Assembly (NCBI GenBank): GCA_963734435.1
Contig: CAVTHA010000008.1
Coordinates: 62,001-126,000 of the forward strand
Direction: 5' to 3'
Length of the DNA: 64,000 bases
Source: Bog-756 sp963734435
Lineage (GTDB): Bacteria; Actinomycetota; Acidimicrobiia; Acidimicrobiales; RAAP-2
Shown in pieces: positions 44,842 through 53,621 of this stretch. The notes under the pieces were generated by a model that saw only the letters and a list, made by a program, of their open reading frames with translations, ran no database searches and was not told the origin of the DNA. Numbering within the stretch: position 1 is the stretch's first letter; every line of letters starts with the position of its first letter. The position numbers and the translations under genes were made by a program.

Positions 44842-45654
44842 GTGTCGAGCCTCGATCCCCCTCCGAGTTCCGGTGGACGCCAGCCGGATGAGCCGGGGCG
44901 GGCCCGTGGCCGTGCCTTGGGGCGGCGGGGGTTCGAGAGCGGCTCGGAGACCTACGAGCGAGCCCGACCCGAGTACCCCGCGGCCGCCGTCGAGTGCATC
45001 GTCGCCACGGCCGGGATCGCCCGCGGCACCCGGGTGCTCGACCTGGCGGCCGGAACGGGCAAGTTGACCCGGCAGCTCCGGGCCTCGGGAGCGAATTGTG
45101 TCGCCCTCGAGCCGTCGGCGGCCATGCGGAAGGTGTTCAAGCAGGTGCTCCCAACCGTGCCCCTCATCGCCGGGACCGCCGAGTCGATTCCGGCGGCGAC
45201 GGGCTCCATGGACGCGGTAGTGGTAGGCCAGGCGTTCCACTGGTTCGATCCCACGCGGTCCTTGGCTGAGATCGCCCGGGTGTTGCATCCGGCGGGATGG
45301 CTCACCCTCATCTGGAACGAACGGGACGAGTCCGACCCGACCATGGCCGAGCTCGTCCGCGTGAGCAAGTGGGACCGCAACCAGCCCTATCCGATGGGCA
45401 AGGACTTCGGAAAGCTCATCGATCGGAGTGGCCTGTTCGGACCGGTCGAACGGACCAAGTTCCACTTCGTGCTGTCGGTCGACCGGCAACGGTTCGTGGA
45501 CCAGGTGGCCTCGCGCAGCTACGTACGGGTGATGGCGGAGCCTGACCGGCAGGCCCTGCTGGCCCGGGTGGCCGAGCTCGGAGCGGCGCTGGAGGAGCCG
45601 ATCGCCATGCCCCACATCACCGATCTCTTCTGCGCCCGGGCTCGAGGCCGCTGA
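44842..45654 (+). CDS. Class I SAM-dependent methyltransferase
   Basis: 270 residues. SAM motif I is VLDLAAGTGKLTRQL near residue 55, motif II VALEPSAAMRKVF, and MDAVVVGQAFHWFDP, the motif typical of Methyltransf_11 proteins of this kind. ILHPAGWLTLIWNERDE-type segment (VLHPAGWLTLIWNERD) follows. Substrate unknown. Divergent from the acyltransferase, with about 107 bases between starts. GTG at 44842 is preferred because of the leaderless promoter. Confidence 0.85.
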   Translation: MSSLDPPPSSGGRQPDEPGRARGRALGRRGFESGSETYERARPEYPAAAVECIVATAGIARGTRVLDLAAGTGKLTRQLRASGANCVALEPSAAMRKVFKQVLPTVPLIAGTAESIPAATGSMDAVVVGQAFHWFDPTRSLAEIARVLHPAGWLTLIWNERDESDPTMAELVRVSKWDRNQPYPMGKDFGKLIDRSGLFGPVERTKFHFVLSVDRQRFVDQVASRSYVRVMAEPDRQALLARVAELGAALEEPIAMPHITDLFCARARGR

Positions 45655-45821
45655 GGCTGTTCGACCTTCCTCTGGCCGGGCGCTGTCCGGTCAGATGAGC
45701 CCCGGCGCCGACTTGCCCGGCGGTACGCCGGGGATGGAGTCTCATGGCGATCACCATCCGGGGTGTCCCAGTCGTAGATACGTCGCCCCGGGCGTAGGCC
45801 GACCAAAAGGGGACCTGACCC

Positions 45822-46187
45822 ATGATCAAGCTGACCTGCCTGCTGAAGCGCAAGGAGGGGATGACCCCGGCCGAGTTCCAGGCGTACTGGCGAGACCATC
45901 ACGGTCCGCTCATCGCCAACGGGCGCTGCGGCACCCACGTCGTCCGGTACGAACAGAACCCCCGGCCGATCGACGACTACCGCGGTGACGACGACCGCTC
46001 GGGGTACGACGGCGTCACGGTGCAGTGGTTCTCGTCCATGGACGAATACCACGCCCACATGCAGGAGGACGACTCCCCCCAGATGTTCGAGGACATCGCC
46101 AGGTTCCTTGATCTCGACCACCTCGAGTTCGTGCTCACCGAGCGGCCGCGGGTGATCATCGACGGCGCAGTCGACTGGGGCCCGTGA
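45822..46187 (+). CDS. EthD domain protein
   Basis: 121 residues, one ferredoxin-like EthD domain: MIKLTCLLKRKEGMTPAEFQAYWRDHHGPL at the N-terminus (in parts: TPAEF, YWRDHHGPL) and FSSMDEYHAHM. Related proteins support P450 systems or polyketide tailoring; one such P450 is the next gene. AGGGGA precedes the ATG. The region 45655-45821 shows nothing else. The stop (46185-46187) is followed by a 27-bp tandem repeat. Confidence 0.85.
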   Translation: MIKLTCLLKRKEGMTPAEFQAYWRDHHGPLIANGRCGTHVVRYEQNPRPIDDYRGDDDRSGYDGVTVQWFSSMDEYHAHMQEDDSPQMFEDIARFLDLDHLEFVLTERPRVIIDGAVDWGP

Positions 46188-46198
46188 GCCGACGCCGG

Positions 46199-46320
46199 CC
46201 GAACCGGGCCCGGTGTCCCCAAATCGGGCCCGGCCTGATGTCCTCCGAACCGGGGCCCGGCCTGGTGTCCTCCGAACCGGGGCCCGGCCCGGTGTCCGCC
46301 AAATCCGGGCCCGGCCCGGG
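46199..46320. repeat. 22-27-bp tandem repeat after EthD stop
   Basis: Units AACCGGGCCCGGTGTCCCC, AAATCGGGCCCGGCCTGATG..., AACCGGGGCCCGGCCTGGTG..., AACCGGGGCCCGGCCCGGTG... and AAATCCGGGCCC start near 46202, 46221, 46248, 46275 and 46301. The gene's 3' end (ACTGGGGCCCGTGA) resembles the unit core ACCGGGGCCCG. Confidence 0.85.
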
Positions 46321-46326
46321 GAGACA

Positions 46327-46380
46327 TTGACACCCCTGCCCATCGGACTTACGATCCAGTGAATCGGACAAGCGTCCGAT
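46327..46380 (+). promoter_or_regulatory. P450 promoter with TetR-type operator
   Basis: TTGACA (46327-46332), exactly 17 bases, TACGAT (46350-46355), an almost consensus promoter. At the expected start of transcription lies a perfect dyad, ATCGGAC-AAGC-GTCCGAT (46363-46380). Extra half sites CATCGGAC (46341) and ATCCGAC (near the start) flank it. The TetR encoded at the end of this operon is the likely ligand. Confidence 0.75.
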
Positions 46381-46400
46381 CTACTGGAAGGGCATCCGAC

Positions 46401-47654
46401 ATGCCGACCTCAGAGCTCGATATCAGCGGGATCGGCTTCGATGACATCGATCTGACCGACTCGAAGCCCTTCGCCGACCGCGTCCCCCACGAGTGGTTCG
46501 CCTTCCTGCGCAAGAACGCACCCGTGTGGTGGCAGGAGGAGCGGGTCGGGCCGGGATTCTGGGCGGTGACCACCCACGCCGACTGCATGGCGGTCAATCG
46601 TGACTATGAGCACTTCTCATCCGCCCGCAAGGCCACCTACCTCTGGGACCTGGCCGAGGAGGACCTGGCTCAACAGCAATTGCTGATGTTGAACATGGAC
46701 CCTCCGCTGCACACCCGGTACCGGCGCCTGGTCAACAAGGGGTTCACGCCTCGGATGGTCAACCAGTTGCATGACCGGATCCACGCGGCGACGGACGGCA
46801 TCATCGATTCCGTGATCGAGGCAGGCGAAGCCGACTTCGTCACGGACATCGCCGCCGAGCTCCCCCTGATCGTGATCGCCGAGCTCCTCGGGGTACCCGA
46901 CCAGGACCGGCACCGGATGTTCGACTGGTCGAACCGCATGATCGGCAGCGAGGACCCCGAGTACCAGACGGCTGGCGAGGCGGCCCTACACGCCTCGATG
47001 GAGCTCTACGCCTACGCGTCGGAGCTGTTCGCCATCAAGCGGGCCGACCCCCACGACGACCTGATGAGCGTCCTGACCGAGGTCGAGGTGGATGGCGAGA
47101 AGCTGGACGAGCTCCAACTCGAGCTGTTCTTCCTCCTGCTGACGGTGGCCGGCAACGAGACGACCCGCAACCTCATCTCGGGGGCCATGGCCGCATTCTT
47201 CGACCACCCGGATCAATGGCAGAAGCTCCGCGCCGACCGATCGCTGTTGCCTTCGGCGGTCGAGGAGATGTTGCGGTTCGTCACCCCGGTAATGAACTTC
47301 CGCCGCCAGACCACCAGTGGAATAGAGCTCGGGGGACAGTCCATCGAGCCTGACAGCAAGGTCGTTTTCTTCCACGTCTCGGCCAACCGGGACGAGGCGG
47401 TCTTCGACGACCCCCATACCTTCGACATCACCCGGGACCCGAACCCCCACATGGCGTTCGGCGCCGGTGGGCCTCACTTCTGCCTCGGCGCCAACTTGGC
47501 CCGCATGGAGATCCGGGTCATGTTCGAGCACCTCCTCGACCGGATGCCGGAGATCGAGCCGGCCGGCGAGGTGCAGCGCCTGCAGTCGCAATTCATCAGC
47601 GGCGTGAAGCACATCCCGGTGCGCTTTCCTGCTGCCGCGCGCCTCGCGTCCTGA
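46401..47654 (+). CDS. Cytochrome P450
   Basis: 417-residue heme monooxygenase. I-helix VAGNETTRN, ExxR helix VEEMLRF and the heme loop FGAGGPHFCLGANLAR (cysteine ligand) are present. PLHTRYRRLVNKGFTPR is the C-helix region. Similar to CYP125/CYP142-like or CYP107-type actinobacterial enzymes; substrate not determined. ATG at 46401 is preceded by GGAAGG. The TetR gene starts 3 bases after the stop, so the pair forms an autoregulated operon. Confidence 0.93.
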   Translation: MPTSELDISGIGFDDIDLTDSKPFADRVPHEWFAFLRKNAPVWWQEERVGPGFWAVTTHADCMAVNRDYEHFSSARKATYLWDLAEEDLAQQQLLMLNMDPPLHTRYRRLVNKGFTPRMVNQLHDRIHAATDGIIDSVIEAGEADFVTDIAAELPLIVIAELLGVPDQDRHRMFDWSNRMIGSEDPEYQTAGEAALHASMELYAYASELFAIKRADPHDDLMSVLTEVEVDGEKLDELQLELFFLLLTVAGNETTRNLISGAMAAFFDHPDQWQKLRADRSLLPSAVEEMLRFVTPVMNFRRQTTSGIELGGQSIEPDSKVVFFHVSANRDEAVFDDPHTFDITRDPNPHMAFGAGGPHFCLGANLARMEIRVMFEHLLDRMPEIEPAGEVQRLQSQFISGVKHIPVRFPAAARLAS

Positions 47655-47656
47655 CC

Positions 47657-48275
47657 GTGCCGCGGAATCCCCCCGAAAGCATCAAAGAGGTCATCCGCGA
47701 CTTCCGGAGGGACCAGGTCGTCGCCGTTGCCCGGCGGCTGTTCGGCGAACGCGGCACCATCGACGTGCCGATGGACGAGATCGCGGCCGAGGCGGGCGTG
47801 GCCCGCTCGACGGTGTACGTGTACTTCGCCAACCGGGAGGAGCTCCTGCGTGCCTGCCTCACCGGCATGCACAACCAGCTCCTCGACGACATCGCGCTCG
47901 ACCTGGGAGCAGGATGCAGAGCCAGCCCATCGGCTCGAGCATCTCATCCAGGGCATGCTCGAGCGGATCGACGACGACCCGGCCTTCTTCCGCCTGGCCC
48001 TGGTCACCCAAGGAACCGTGAGTGAGGGCGGCGAGGCGCTCGGCACCGAGCTCTCGCTCATCGGGCTCAACATCGCCCGCCTCATGCGGGACCTCTATGT
48101 CGAGGGTGTGGCCCGTGGCACGTTCCGGGACATCGACCCCGACCAGGCCACCGCGTTCATCGGCCAGCAGATCTACGGGGCCATGTCGGTGCGGGCCGGT
48201 GAGCCCCTACCGGGCCCGGTCACCGACGTCGCCGCTGGCATCTGCGACTTCATCCTGCGCGGTCTCGGCACCTGA
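47657..48275 (+). CDS. TetR family regulator with a frameshift
   Basis: About 205 residues if repaired. N-terminal HTH: VVAVARRLFGERGTIDVPMDEIAAEAGVARSTVYVYFANREELL (in parts). The frame fails near 47900-47912 after LLDDIALDL; the ligand-binding domain continues in another frame with EPAHRLEHLIQGMLERIDDDPAFF and ends ICDFILRGLGT. One base restores it. GTG at 47657 follows the P450 stop closely. Probably represses its own operon through the dyad at 46363-46380. Confidence 0.8.
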
Positions 48276-48382
48276 CCGGCGCGGCGATCCGGTGGAGTGA
48301 GCCGGGATCGACCCCCGAACCACACCAGATGCTCGTCCGCCCGCTGGCCGCCTCCGTGCCCCAGGGTCAGTGACCCTACCGA

Positions 48383-48820
48383 TCAGCCGTTTGCCTTGGC
48401 CGAACACTGCCGGCAGAGTCCACTCAGAGAGAAGTGGTGGGGGTCGATGACGAAGCCGGTGTCGTCCAGCAGCCGCCAGCGAAGCGGATCGAAGGTGGAA
48501 TCCGGTATCTCCACCACCCGGTTGCACATCTCGCACACCAGGTGGTGATGGACGTCGCCCGCCAAGTGCCAGCGTGACGGGCCATGCCCGAGGTGGACGT
48601 GAAAAGCGATCTCCAACCGCTCGAGAAGCTCGAGCGTCCGGTACACCGTGGCCAGGTTGATGTCGGGGTGGTGTTCCCAAACCGCCTCGGCCAGCTGCTC
48701 GGCCGTCACGTGGTCCTCGCTGGCCTCGAGCGCTTCGACCACCGCGCGCCGGTCGACGGTGACCCTGCTCCCCGAGGCCCGGATGACGGCGATGGCCTGG
48801 TCCACCCGTGCAGCTGACAC
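48383..48820 (-). CDS. Fur family metalloregulator
   Basis: 145 residues. The N-terminal winged helix has RVTVDRRAVVEALEAS, HVTAEQLAEAVWEHHPDINLATVYRTLELL (in parts). The metal region DVHHHLVCEMCNRV and a C-terminal CRQC provide H and two CxxC sites, so a structural zinc is likely. Which metal or peroxide it senses cannot be told; Zur, PerR and Fur all share this. GTG at 48820 is preceded by TACGAT plus six bases, a leaderless promoter. Confidence 0.87.
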   Translation of the reverse strand: MSAARVDQAIAVIRASGSRVTVDRRAVVEALEASEDHVTAEQLAEAVWEHHPDINLATVYRTLELLERLEIAFHVHLGHGPSRWHLAGDVHHHLVCEMCNRVVEIPDSTFDPLRWRLLDDTGFVIDPHHFSLSGLCRQCSAKANG

Positions 48821-48826
48821 GCGAGC

Positions 48827-48832
48827 ATCGTA
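48827..48832 (-). promoter_or_regulatory. Leaderless -10 box for fur
   Basis: TACGAT (minus strand, 48832 to 48827), GCTCGC, then GTG at 48820. Confidence 0.5.
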
Positions 48833-48924
48833 GTGGTGGCCGGTCGCGGAGCCCTCCGACACGATGGACCGCCTTCCCGCCGGTGGACCGCCCGAGACTG
48901 GACCGCACCAAGCTGCGGGCCGCC

Positions 48925-49031
48925 CGACCGTGTGGACCGCTCGACCGTGTGGACCGTCGGACCGTGTGGGACTGGCAGACCGTGTGGGATGGGCAGACCG
49001 TGTGGGACGGGCAGACCGTATGGGACTGGCG
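48925..49031. repeat. 17-18-bp tandem repeat between moaD-like and fur genes
   Basis: Six units of GACCGTGTGGGACTGGCA type: two of 17 bases (CGACCGTGTGGACCGCT, CGACCGTGTGGACCGTC), one of 19, then three of 18. It fills the gap upstream of fur and downstream of the moaD-like gene. No reading frame is conserved. Confidence 0.92.
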
Positions 49032-49104
49032 AGCGCGCTCCGTCCCGCCAGCCGGCGAGGCGACCGACCTCCGCCCACCGCCGGGACGGCGGGCCGGTGC
49101 GCGC

Positions 49105-49380
49105 TCAGCCTCCGGCCACCGCCGGGACGATCGAGAGGGTCTGACCGTCGGCGATCGGCGTCGCCAGCCCGTCGAGAAAGCGCACATCCTCGTCGGCCAG
49201 GAACACGTTCACGAAGCGGCGCAATTCTCCGGACTCGTCGAACAGCCGGTCGGCGAAACCCTCGTGGGCGGTGTCGAGGGCCTTCAGCGCCTCGCCGACC
49301 GTCGAGCCGTCGACGGACACCTCCCCGGCGCCAGCGGTCAGGGTGCGCAGTTGGGTGGGGATCCGTACGGTGACGCTCAT
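49105..49380 (-). CDS. MoaD/ThiS-family sulfur carrier (CysO-like)
   Basis: 91 residues with the ubiquitin-like fold, ending in Gly-Gly (VPAVAGG). Such proteins carry sulfur as a C-terminal thiocarboxylate. RIPTQLRTLTAG, VGEALKALD, FVNVFLADEDVRFLDGLATPI and DGQTLSIVP are the family blocks. ATG at 49380 overlaps the thrC stop as TGATG, so the two are coupled. The same order (thrC then thiS-like) is known in Streptomyces. A link to homocysteine or other sulfur transfer is possible but unproven. Confidence 0.88.
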   Translation of the reverse strand: MSVTVRIPTQLRTLTAGAGEVSVDGSTVGEALKALDTAHEGFADRLFDESGELRRFVNVFLADEDVRFLDGLATPIADGQTLSIVPAVAGG

Positions 49381-50648
49381 CAGCTGCTCCTCCGGGACAC
49401 GGGCTCGGGCGGGAGGTGCTCGCCCTCGGTGGCCGCGGCGAACGCCTCGAGGGTGGGTGCGATGGTCGCCGTTGGACCGGACTGGGCGGCCAGGGTCTCC
49501 ACCGTCTTGAGGCCGTGGCCGGTGACCATGGCGACCACCCGCTCATCGGATCGGATGGTTCCGGCCGCCGCCAATTTGGCCAGCGTGGCGATGGTGACGC
49601 CACCGGCGGTCTCGGCGAAGATTCCTTCCGTACGGGCCAGGATGCGGATGCCGTCCAAGACCTCCTCGTCGGTGACCGATTCGCACGACCCTCCGGATCG
49701 ACGGATGGTGTCGAGTGCGTACCAGCCGTCGGCGGGGTTCCCGATGGCCAGTGACTTGGCGATCGTGTCGGGCTTGACCGGCCGGATGGCGTCGGTCCCC
49801 TCCCGGAAGGCGGTGGCCACCGGCGAGCAGCCGTCCGCCTGGGCCCCCGAGACGCGGACCGAGGGCTCCTCGTCGAGCAGCCCCACTCTCCACAGCTCCT
49901 CGAACCCCTTGGCCACCTTGGTGAGCTGGCTCCCCGACCCGATCGGTACGACGACATGGTCGGGACATCGCCAACCGAGCTGCTCCGCGGTCTCGAACGC
50001 CAATGTCTTCGATCCCTCCGTGTAGTAGGTGCGGATGTTGACATTGACGAACGCCCAGTCCGGCTGCTCGCTGGTCAACTCGGCGCACAGCCGGTTGACG
50101 TCGTCGTAGGTGCCCTCGACGGCGATGACCCGGCCGCCGTAGACAGCGGTCATGGCGATCTTCGCCGTTTCGAGGTCGTGCGGGATCAGCACGACCGACT
50201 CCATCCCGGCCCGGGCGGCGTGAGCCGCGACCGAGTTGGCCAGGTTGCCGGTCGAGGCGCAGGCGGCGATCTTGAACCCGAGCTCACGAGCTTTGGTCAA
50301 CGCCACCGACACCACCCGGTCCTTGAACGACCCGGTGGGGTTGGCAGTGTCGTCCTTGATCCACAGCTCACCGAGACCGAGCTCGGCAGCCAGCCGATCG
50401 GCCCTCACCAACGGCGTGAACCCGGCACCGAGATCGACCGGGGTCGAGTCGCTGACCGGGAGCAGATCGGCATACCGCCAGATCGACCTGGGTCCCGACG
50501 CCACGCCTTCCCGCGTCATGCTGGCGGCGACACGCTCGTAGTCGTACGTCACCTCGAGCGGGCCGAAACAGTAGTCACAGACGTGCAATGCCTCGGTCGG
50601 ATAGGCGCGACCGCACTCACGGCAGCGAAGCCCAGAAACGAAGTCCAC
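49380..50648 (-). CDS. thrC: Threonine synthase
   Basis: PLP enzyme making threonine from O-phosphohomoserine; 422 residues. An N-terminal zinc-ribbon-like CRECGRAYPTEALHVCDYC, then NPTGSFKDRV with the PLP lysine near residue 110, ASTGNLANSVAAHAARAG as the phosphate-binding loop, and VVPIGSGSQL near 225. Belongs to the Thr synthase class with such cysteine motifs. A Shine-Dalgarno GAGGAG precedes the GTG at 50648. It overlaps the sulfur carrier gene by one base. Confidence 0.92.
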   Translation of the reverse strand: MDFVSGLRCRECGRAYPTEALHVCDYCFGPLEVTYDYERVAASMTREGVASGPRSIWRYADLLPVSDSTPVDLGAGFTPLVRADRLAAELGLGELWIKDDTANPTGSFKDRVVSVALTKARELGFKIAACASTGNLANSVAAHAARAGMESVVLIPHDLETAKIAMTAVYGGRVIAVEGTYDDVNRLCAELTSEQPDWAFVNVNIRTYYTEGSKTLAFETAEQLGWRCPDHVVVPIGSGSQLTKVAKGFEELWRVGLLDEEPSVRVSGAQADGCSPVATAFREGTDAIRPVKPDTIAKSLAIGNPADGWYALDTIRRSGGSCESVTDEEVLDGIRILARTEGIFAETAGGVTIATLAKLAAAGTIRSDERVVAMVTGHGLKTVETLAAQSGPTATIAPTLEAFAAATEGEHLPPEPVSRRSS

Positions 50649-50976
50649 GGCATTCTCCTCATCGCTCGGGCATTGGCACCTGGTGGAATCCGATCTGCCA
50701 TGGGCAGGTTCGGATCTCGCTCTGGTTGCCGCGGCGTCGCTGGGCCCGGTCCCTCAGCCGCTCTGGATGATGGGCTCCATCATGGTCGATGCGGGGCCCG
50801 CCGTCAATGCACCTGGCAGTCACCGCCGATCCGGCGGCTCCACGATCTCTCGAACACGAGCGCGATCGGGGACCGATCACGAGTACCGCACGGGGTCGAA
50901 GACCGTCGGGAGCCGGCCGGCGCGCTCCCGAGAGACGCTCTTCCCGTATCCGGCCCAGGTGAGCGATGATGACGGC
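50649..50976. other. Divergent intergenic region with a palindrome
   Basis: 328 bases between thrC and gpgS. It holds ATGATGG-GCT-CCATCAT, a perfect 7-bp dyad at 50767-50783, possibly an operator. No gene or riboswitch fold is evident. Confidence 0.4.
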
Positions 50977-51798
50977 ATGTCGACGGCGCTCACTCCCGGT
51001 GAGGACGGGCGCGCCGGTGGAGAGGCCGGAGGGACCCAGACGGCATCGGCCGATCTCCACGCGCTGATCGGTCAGAAGGGTGACCGTCATGTCTCGGTCT
51101 GCATCCCCGCCCGCAACGAGGCCGCCACCATCGGTCCGATCGTCCACTCCATCGCCTCGACCCTGGCGGGTGAGTCCGGCGGGTGGCCGCTCGTCGACGA
51201 GCTCATGGTGATCGACGACAACTCAGACGATCGCACCGGCGAGCTGGCGCTCCGGGCCGGCGCCCGGGTCATCGCCAGCGAGGCGGGCCGGGGGGGCAAG
51301 GGCCAGGCCATGCGAACCGCCCTCAAGGCGGCCCAAGGCGACCTCATCGTCTTCGTCGACGCCGACGTGACCAACTTCGGGCCCCACTTCGTGACCGGGT
51401 TGCTCGGGCCACTACTGTCCGACGAGTCCGTCACCCTGGTCAAGGGTTACTACCAGCGTCCACTCCACGGCGCCCCTGACGGAGGAGGGCGGGTCACCGA
51501 GCTGGTGGCCAGACCCGTCATCGATCTGCTCTTCCCGCACCTGGCGTCGATTCGACAGCCGCTGGCCGGTGAGACGGCGGCCCACCGGTGGGTGCTCGAG
51601 AAGTGCGGCCTGGCCGAGGGCTACGCCGTCGAGCTGGCTCTGCTCATTGACGTGGCGGCCCGCTTCGGGGTGGAGACCATCGCCCAGGTCGACCTCGGCG
51701 TCCGGGTCCACCGCAACCGGCCCCTCGCCGAGCTGCGGCCCCAGGCCACCGACATCCTGCCGCGCCTCGCTGGCCCGCGCCACCCCGCTCACGCCTGA
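50977..51798 (+). CDS. gpgS: Glucosyl-3-phosphoglycerate synthase
   Basis: GT81 enzyme transferring glucose from UDP-glucose to 3-phosphoglycerate, the first step to glucosylglycerate and methylglucose lipopolysaccharides. 273 residues. VSVCIPARNEAATIG starts the GT-A fold near residue 38. VIDDNSDDRT and the DAD metal motif in FVDADVTNFGPHFV follow. KGYYQRP, then RQPLAGE, and ALLIDVAARFG, EVDLGVRVHRN-type end (VDLGVRVHRNRPL) are family signatures. The ATG at 50977 gives normal length. No gpgP is adjacent. Confidence 0.9.
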   Translation: MSTALTPGEDGRAGGEAGGTQTASADLHALIGQKGDRHVSVCIPARNEAATIGPIVHSIASTLAGESGGWPLVDELMVIDDNSDDRTGELALRAGARVIASEAGRGGKGQAMRTALKAAQGDLIVFVDADVTNFGPHFVTGLLGPLLSDESVTLVKGYYQRPLHGAPDGGGRVTELVARPVIDLLFPHLASIRQPLAGETAAHRWVLEKCGLAEGYAVELALLIDVAARFGVETIAQVDLGVRVHRNRPLAELRPQATDILPRLAGPRHPAHA

Positions 51799-51814
51799 CT
51801 GACCGGCACGAGAT

Positions 51815-51864
51815 GGCCGTACCTGATGCCGGCGCTCCGTGACTGCGACGGCAGGCGTACGGCC
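51815..51864. terminator. Bidirectional hairpin between gpgS and MFS gene
   Basis: GGCCGTAC/GTACGGCC 8-bp stem with a second partial stem (CTGATGCCG/CGGCAGG) inside. It lies between two convergent genes. Confidence 0.6.
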
Positions 51865-51942
51865 CCGGACGACGCAACCTCGTCTCCCGGAGTCCGATCT
51901 CGCGGCCGAGCCCTGAAGGGGCCGCCCGTGATCCGACGGCGA

Positions 51943-53621
51943 TCAGGCCGACGCACCTACCGCTTCGGGGCAGCCCGGGCCCGGACCGGCCATCGCCACC
52001 GCCCCGGCGGTCGGAACGCCGACCGGCACCGGGATCCCGTGGGCCACCTCGCCGGCGACGACGACCGGCTCGAAGACTGAACCAGGTGCCGGCACGTCGG
52101 CGAGGGACGCCCGCTGACGGCGCCGCCCGGGAATGACGAGGGCGGTGACGGCTCCGACGGCCACCACGACCGCTCCGACATAGACCGCCGGGGTCATCCC
52201 GCTCACGTAGTCAGCGGCCGACCGGTAGCCACCATTGGAGCTGAAGACCGCACCGAGAACGGCGATGCCCAGTACTCCGCCCAGTTCCCGGAAGGCGCTG
52301 TTCGCCCCCGAGGCCACCCCTTCGAGATACTTCGGCACCGACCCGAGCACCAGGGACGCCAGGGGGACGAAGAACAATGTCATGCCCATCCCGCTCACCA
52401 CGAAGGGAATCACCATGTCGGCGAAGGGGGTGGTGGGCGTGATCAGGAGGGCCAGCCAGGTGAGGCCGATCGCCTGCAGCGCCAGCCCGGTCACCACGAG
52501 GGGCTTGCCTCCCCACCGCTCGGCCAGATTGCCGACCAGGGGGGCCAAGAGCATGGGCATGGCCGTCCAGGGGAGCACTCGGATCCCGGCCGCCAGGGGG
52601 CTGAGGCCCTGGACGGTCTGGAGGAACTGGGTGAGGAAGAAGATCGAACCGAACATCCCGAAGCTGAACAGCAGGGCGGTGACGTTCACCGCCGCGAACC
52701 CACGGCGGCGGAACAGCCTGATGTCCAACATGGGATGGGAGGACCGCAACTCCCAGGCGATGAAGGCGGCGAGGGCCGCCGTCCCCACCACGAACGACAA
52801 CAGCACCGATGTGCTCGTCCAACCGTGGCTGTTGCCCCGGACCAGGCCGAGCACCACGCCGAAGAGACCGGCACTGACCAGACCCACGCCCACCAAGTCG
52901 AGCCGGGAACGCACCCCGCGGGACTCGGACAACTTCCACCACGCCAGCGGGATGAGCACCAACCCGATCGGCACGTTGAGCCAGAAGATGTACTGCCACG
53001 ACCAGCCGCTGGTGACCGCGCCCCCGACCAACGGTCCGATCGCCACCGCCATGCCGCCGATGGCACCCCACAGGCCCAGGGCGGCGTTGCGTCGCTCAGG
53101 CGGCACCGCCGCGCGAGCAGGGTCAGCGACAGGGGCATGATCATCGCGCCCCCTGCGCCTTGGACGGCCCGGGCCGCCACCAGCACCGAGATGTTGGGGG
53201 CCAGGGCGGCCACCGCCGACGCCCCGGTGAACACGGCGATGCCGAGGACGAAGATGCTCCGGCGGCCGAACCGTTCTCCTATCGCCGCGGCCGACAACAA
53301 CAGGACCGCGAACGTCAGGGTGTAGGCGTTGACCGTCCACTCCAGACCGGACAGGCCGGCATGGAGGTGGACCCGGATGACCGGGAGTGCCGTCGAGACC
53401 ACCAGGTTGTCGAGCGAGGCCATGAACAGCGCCATGCCGGTGATCACGATGGCCCAGACGGCCCGGCCCTTGGCCGTGCCCCCGGTCCCGCGACTGCCGT
53501 CGGCGCCGCCGGGCTCGTGTCCGACCGGCACCCGGGTCGCGCCCGGCGCCGTCCTCACCGACCGGCCGGTGGTCGGGAGCTCGTGCCGGTCGGGGTCGGC
53601 GACGGTGGCGCCGTCGGACAT
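51943..53621 (-). CDS. MFS drug transporter (DHA2/EmrB type) with a frameshift
   Basis: About 559 residues, 14 membrane helices. The N-terminal part starts MSDGATVADPD, with FMASLDNLVVSTALPVI and RAVQGAGGAMIMPLSLTLLA (the antiporter motif C region). Near 53105-53118 the frame changes; it goes on with AVPPERRNAALGLWGAIGG and VGGAVTSGWSWQYIFWLNVPIG. All later helices are intact. One base restores it. It follows a TetR gene on the same strand (156 bases), its likely repressor. Exports hydrophobic drugs, by family. Confidence 0.82.

Noticed and set aside
48925..49031. Possible CRISPR or integron-like repeats
   Set aside because: Contiguous 17-18-base units, no spacers, no integrase.
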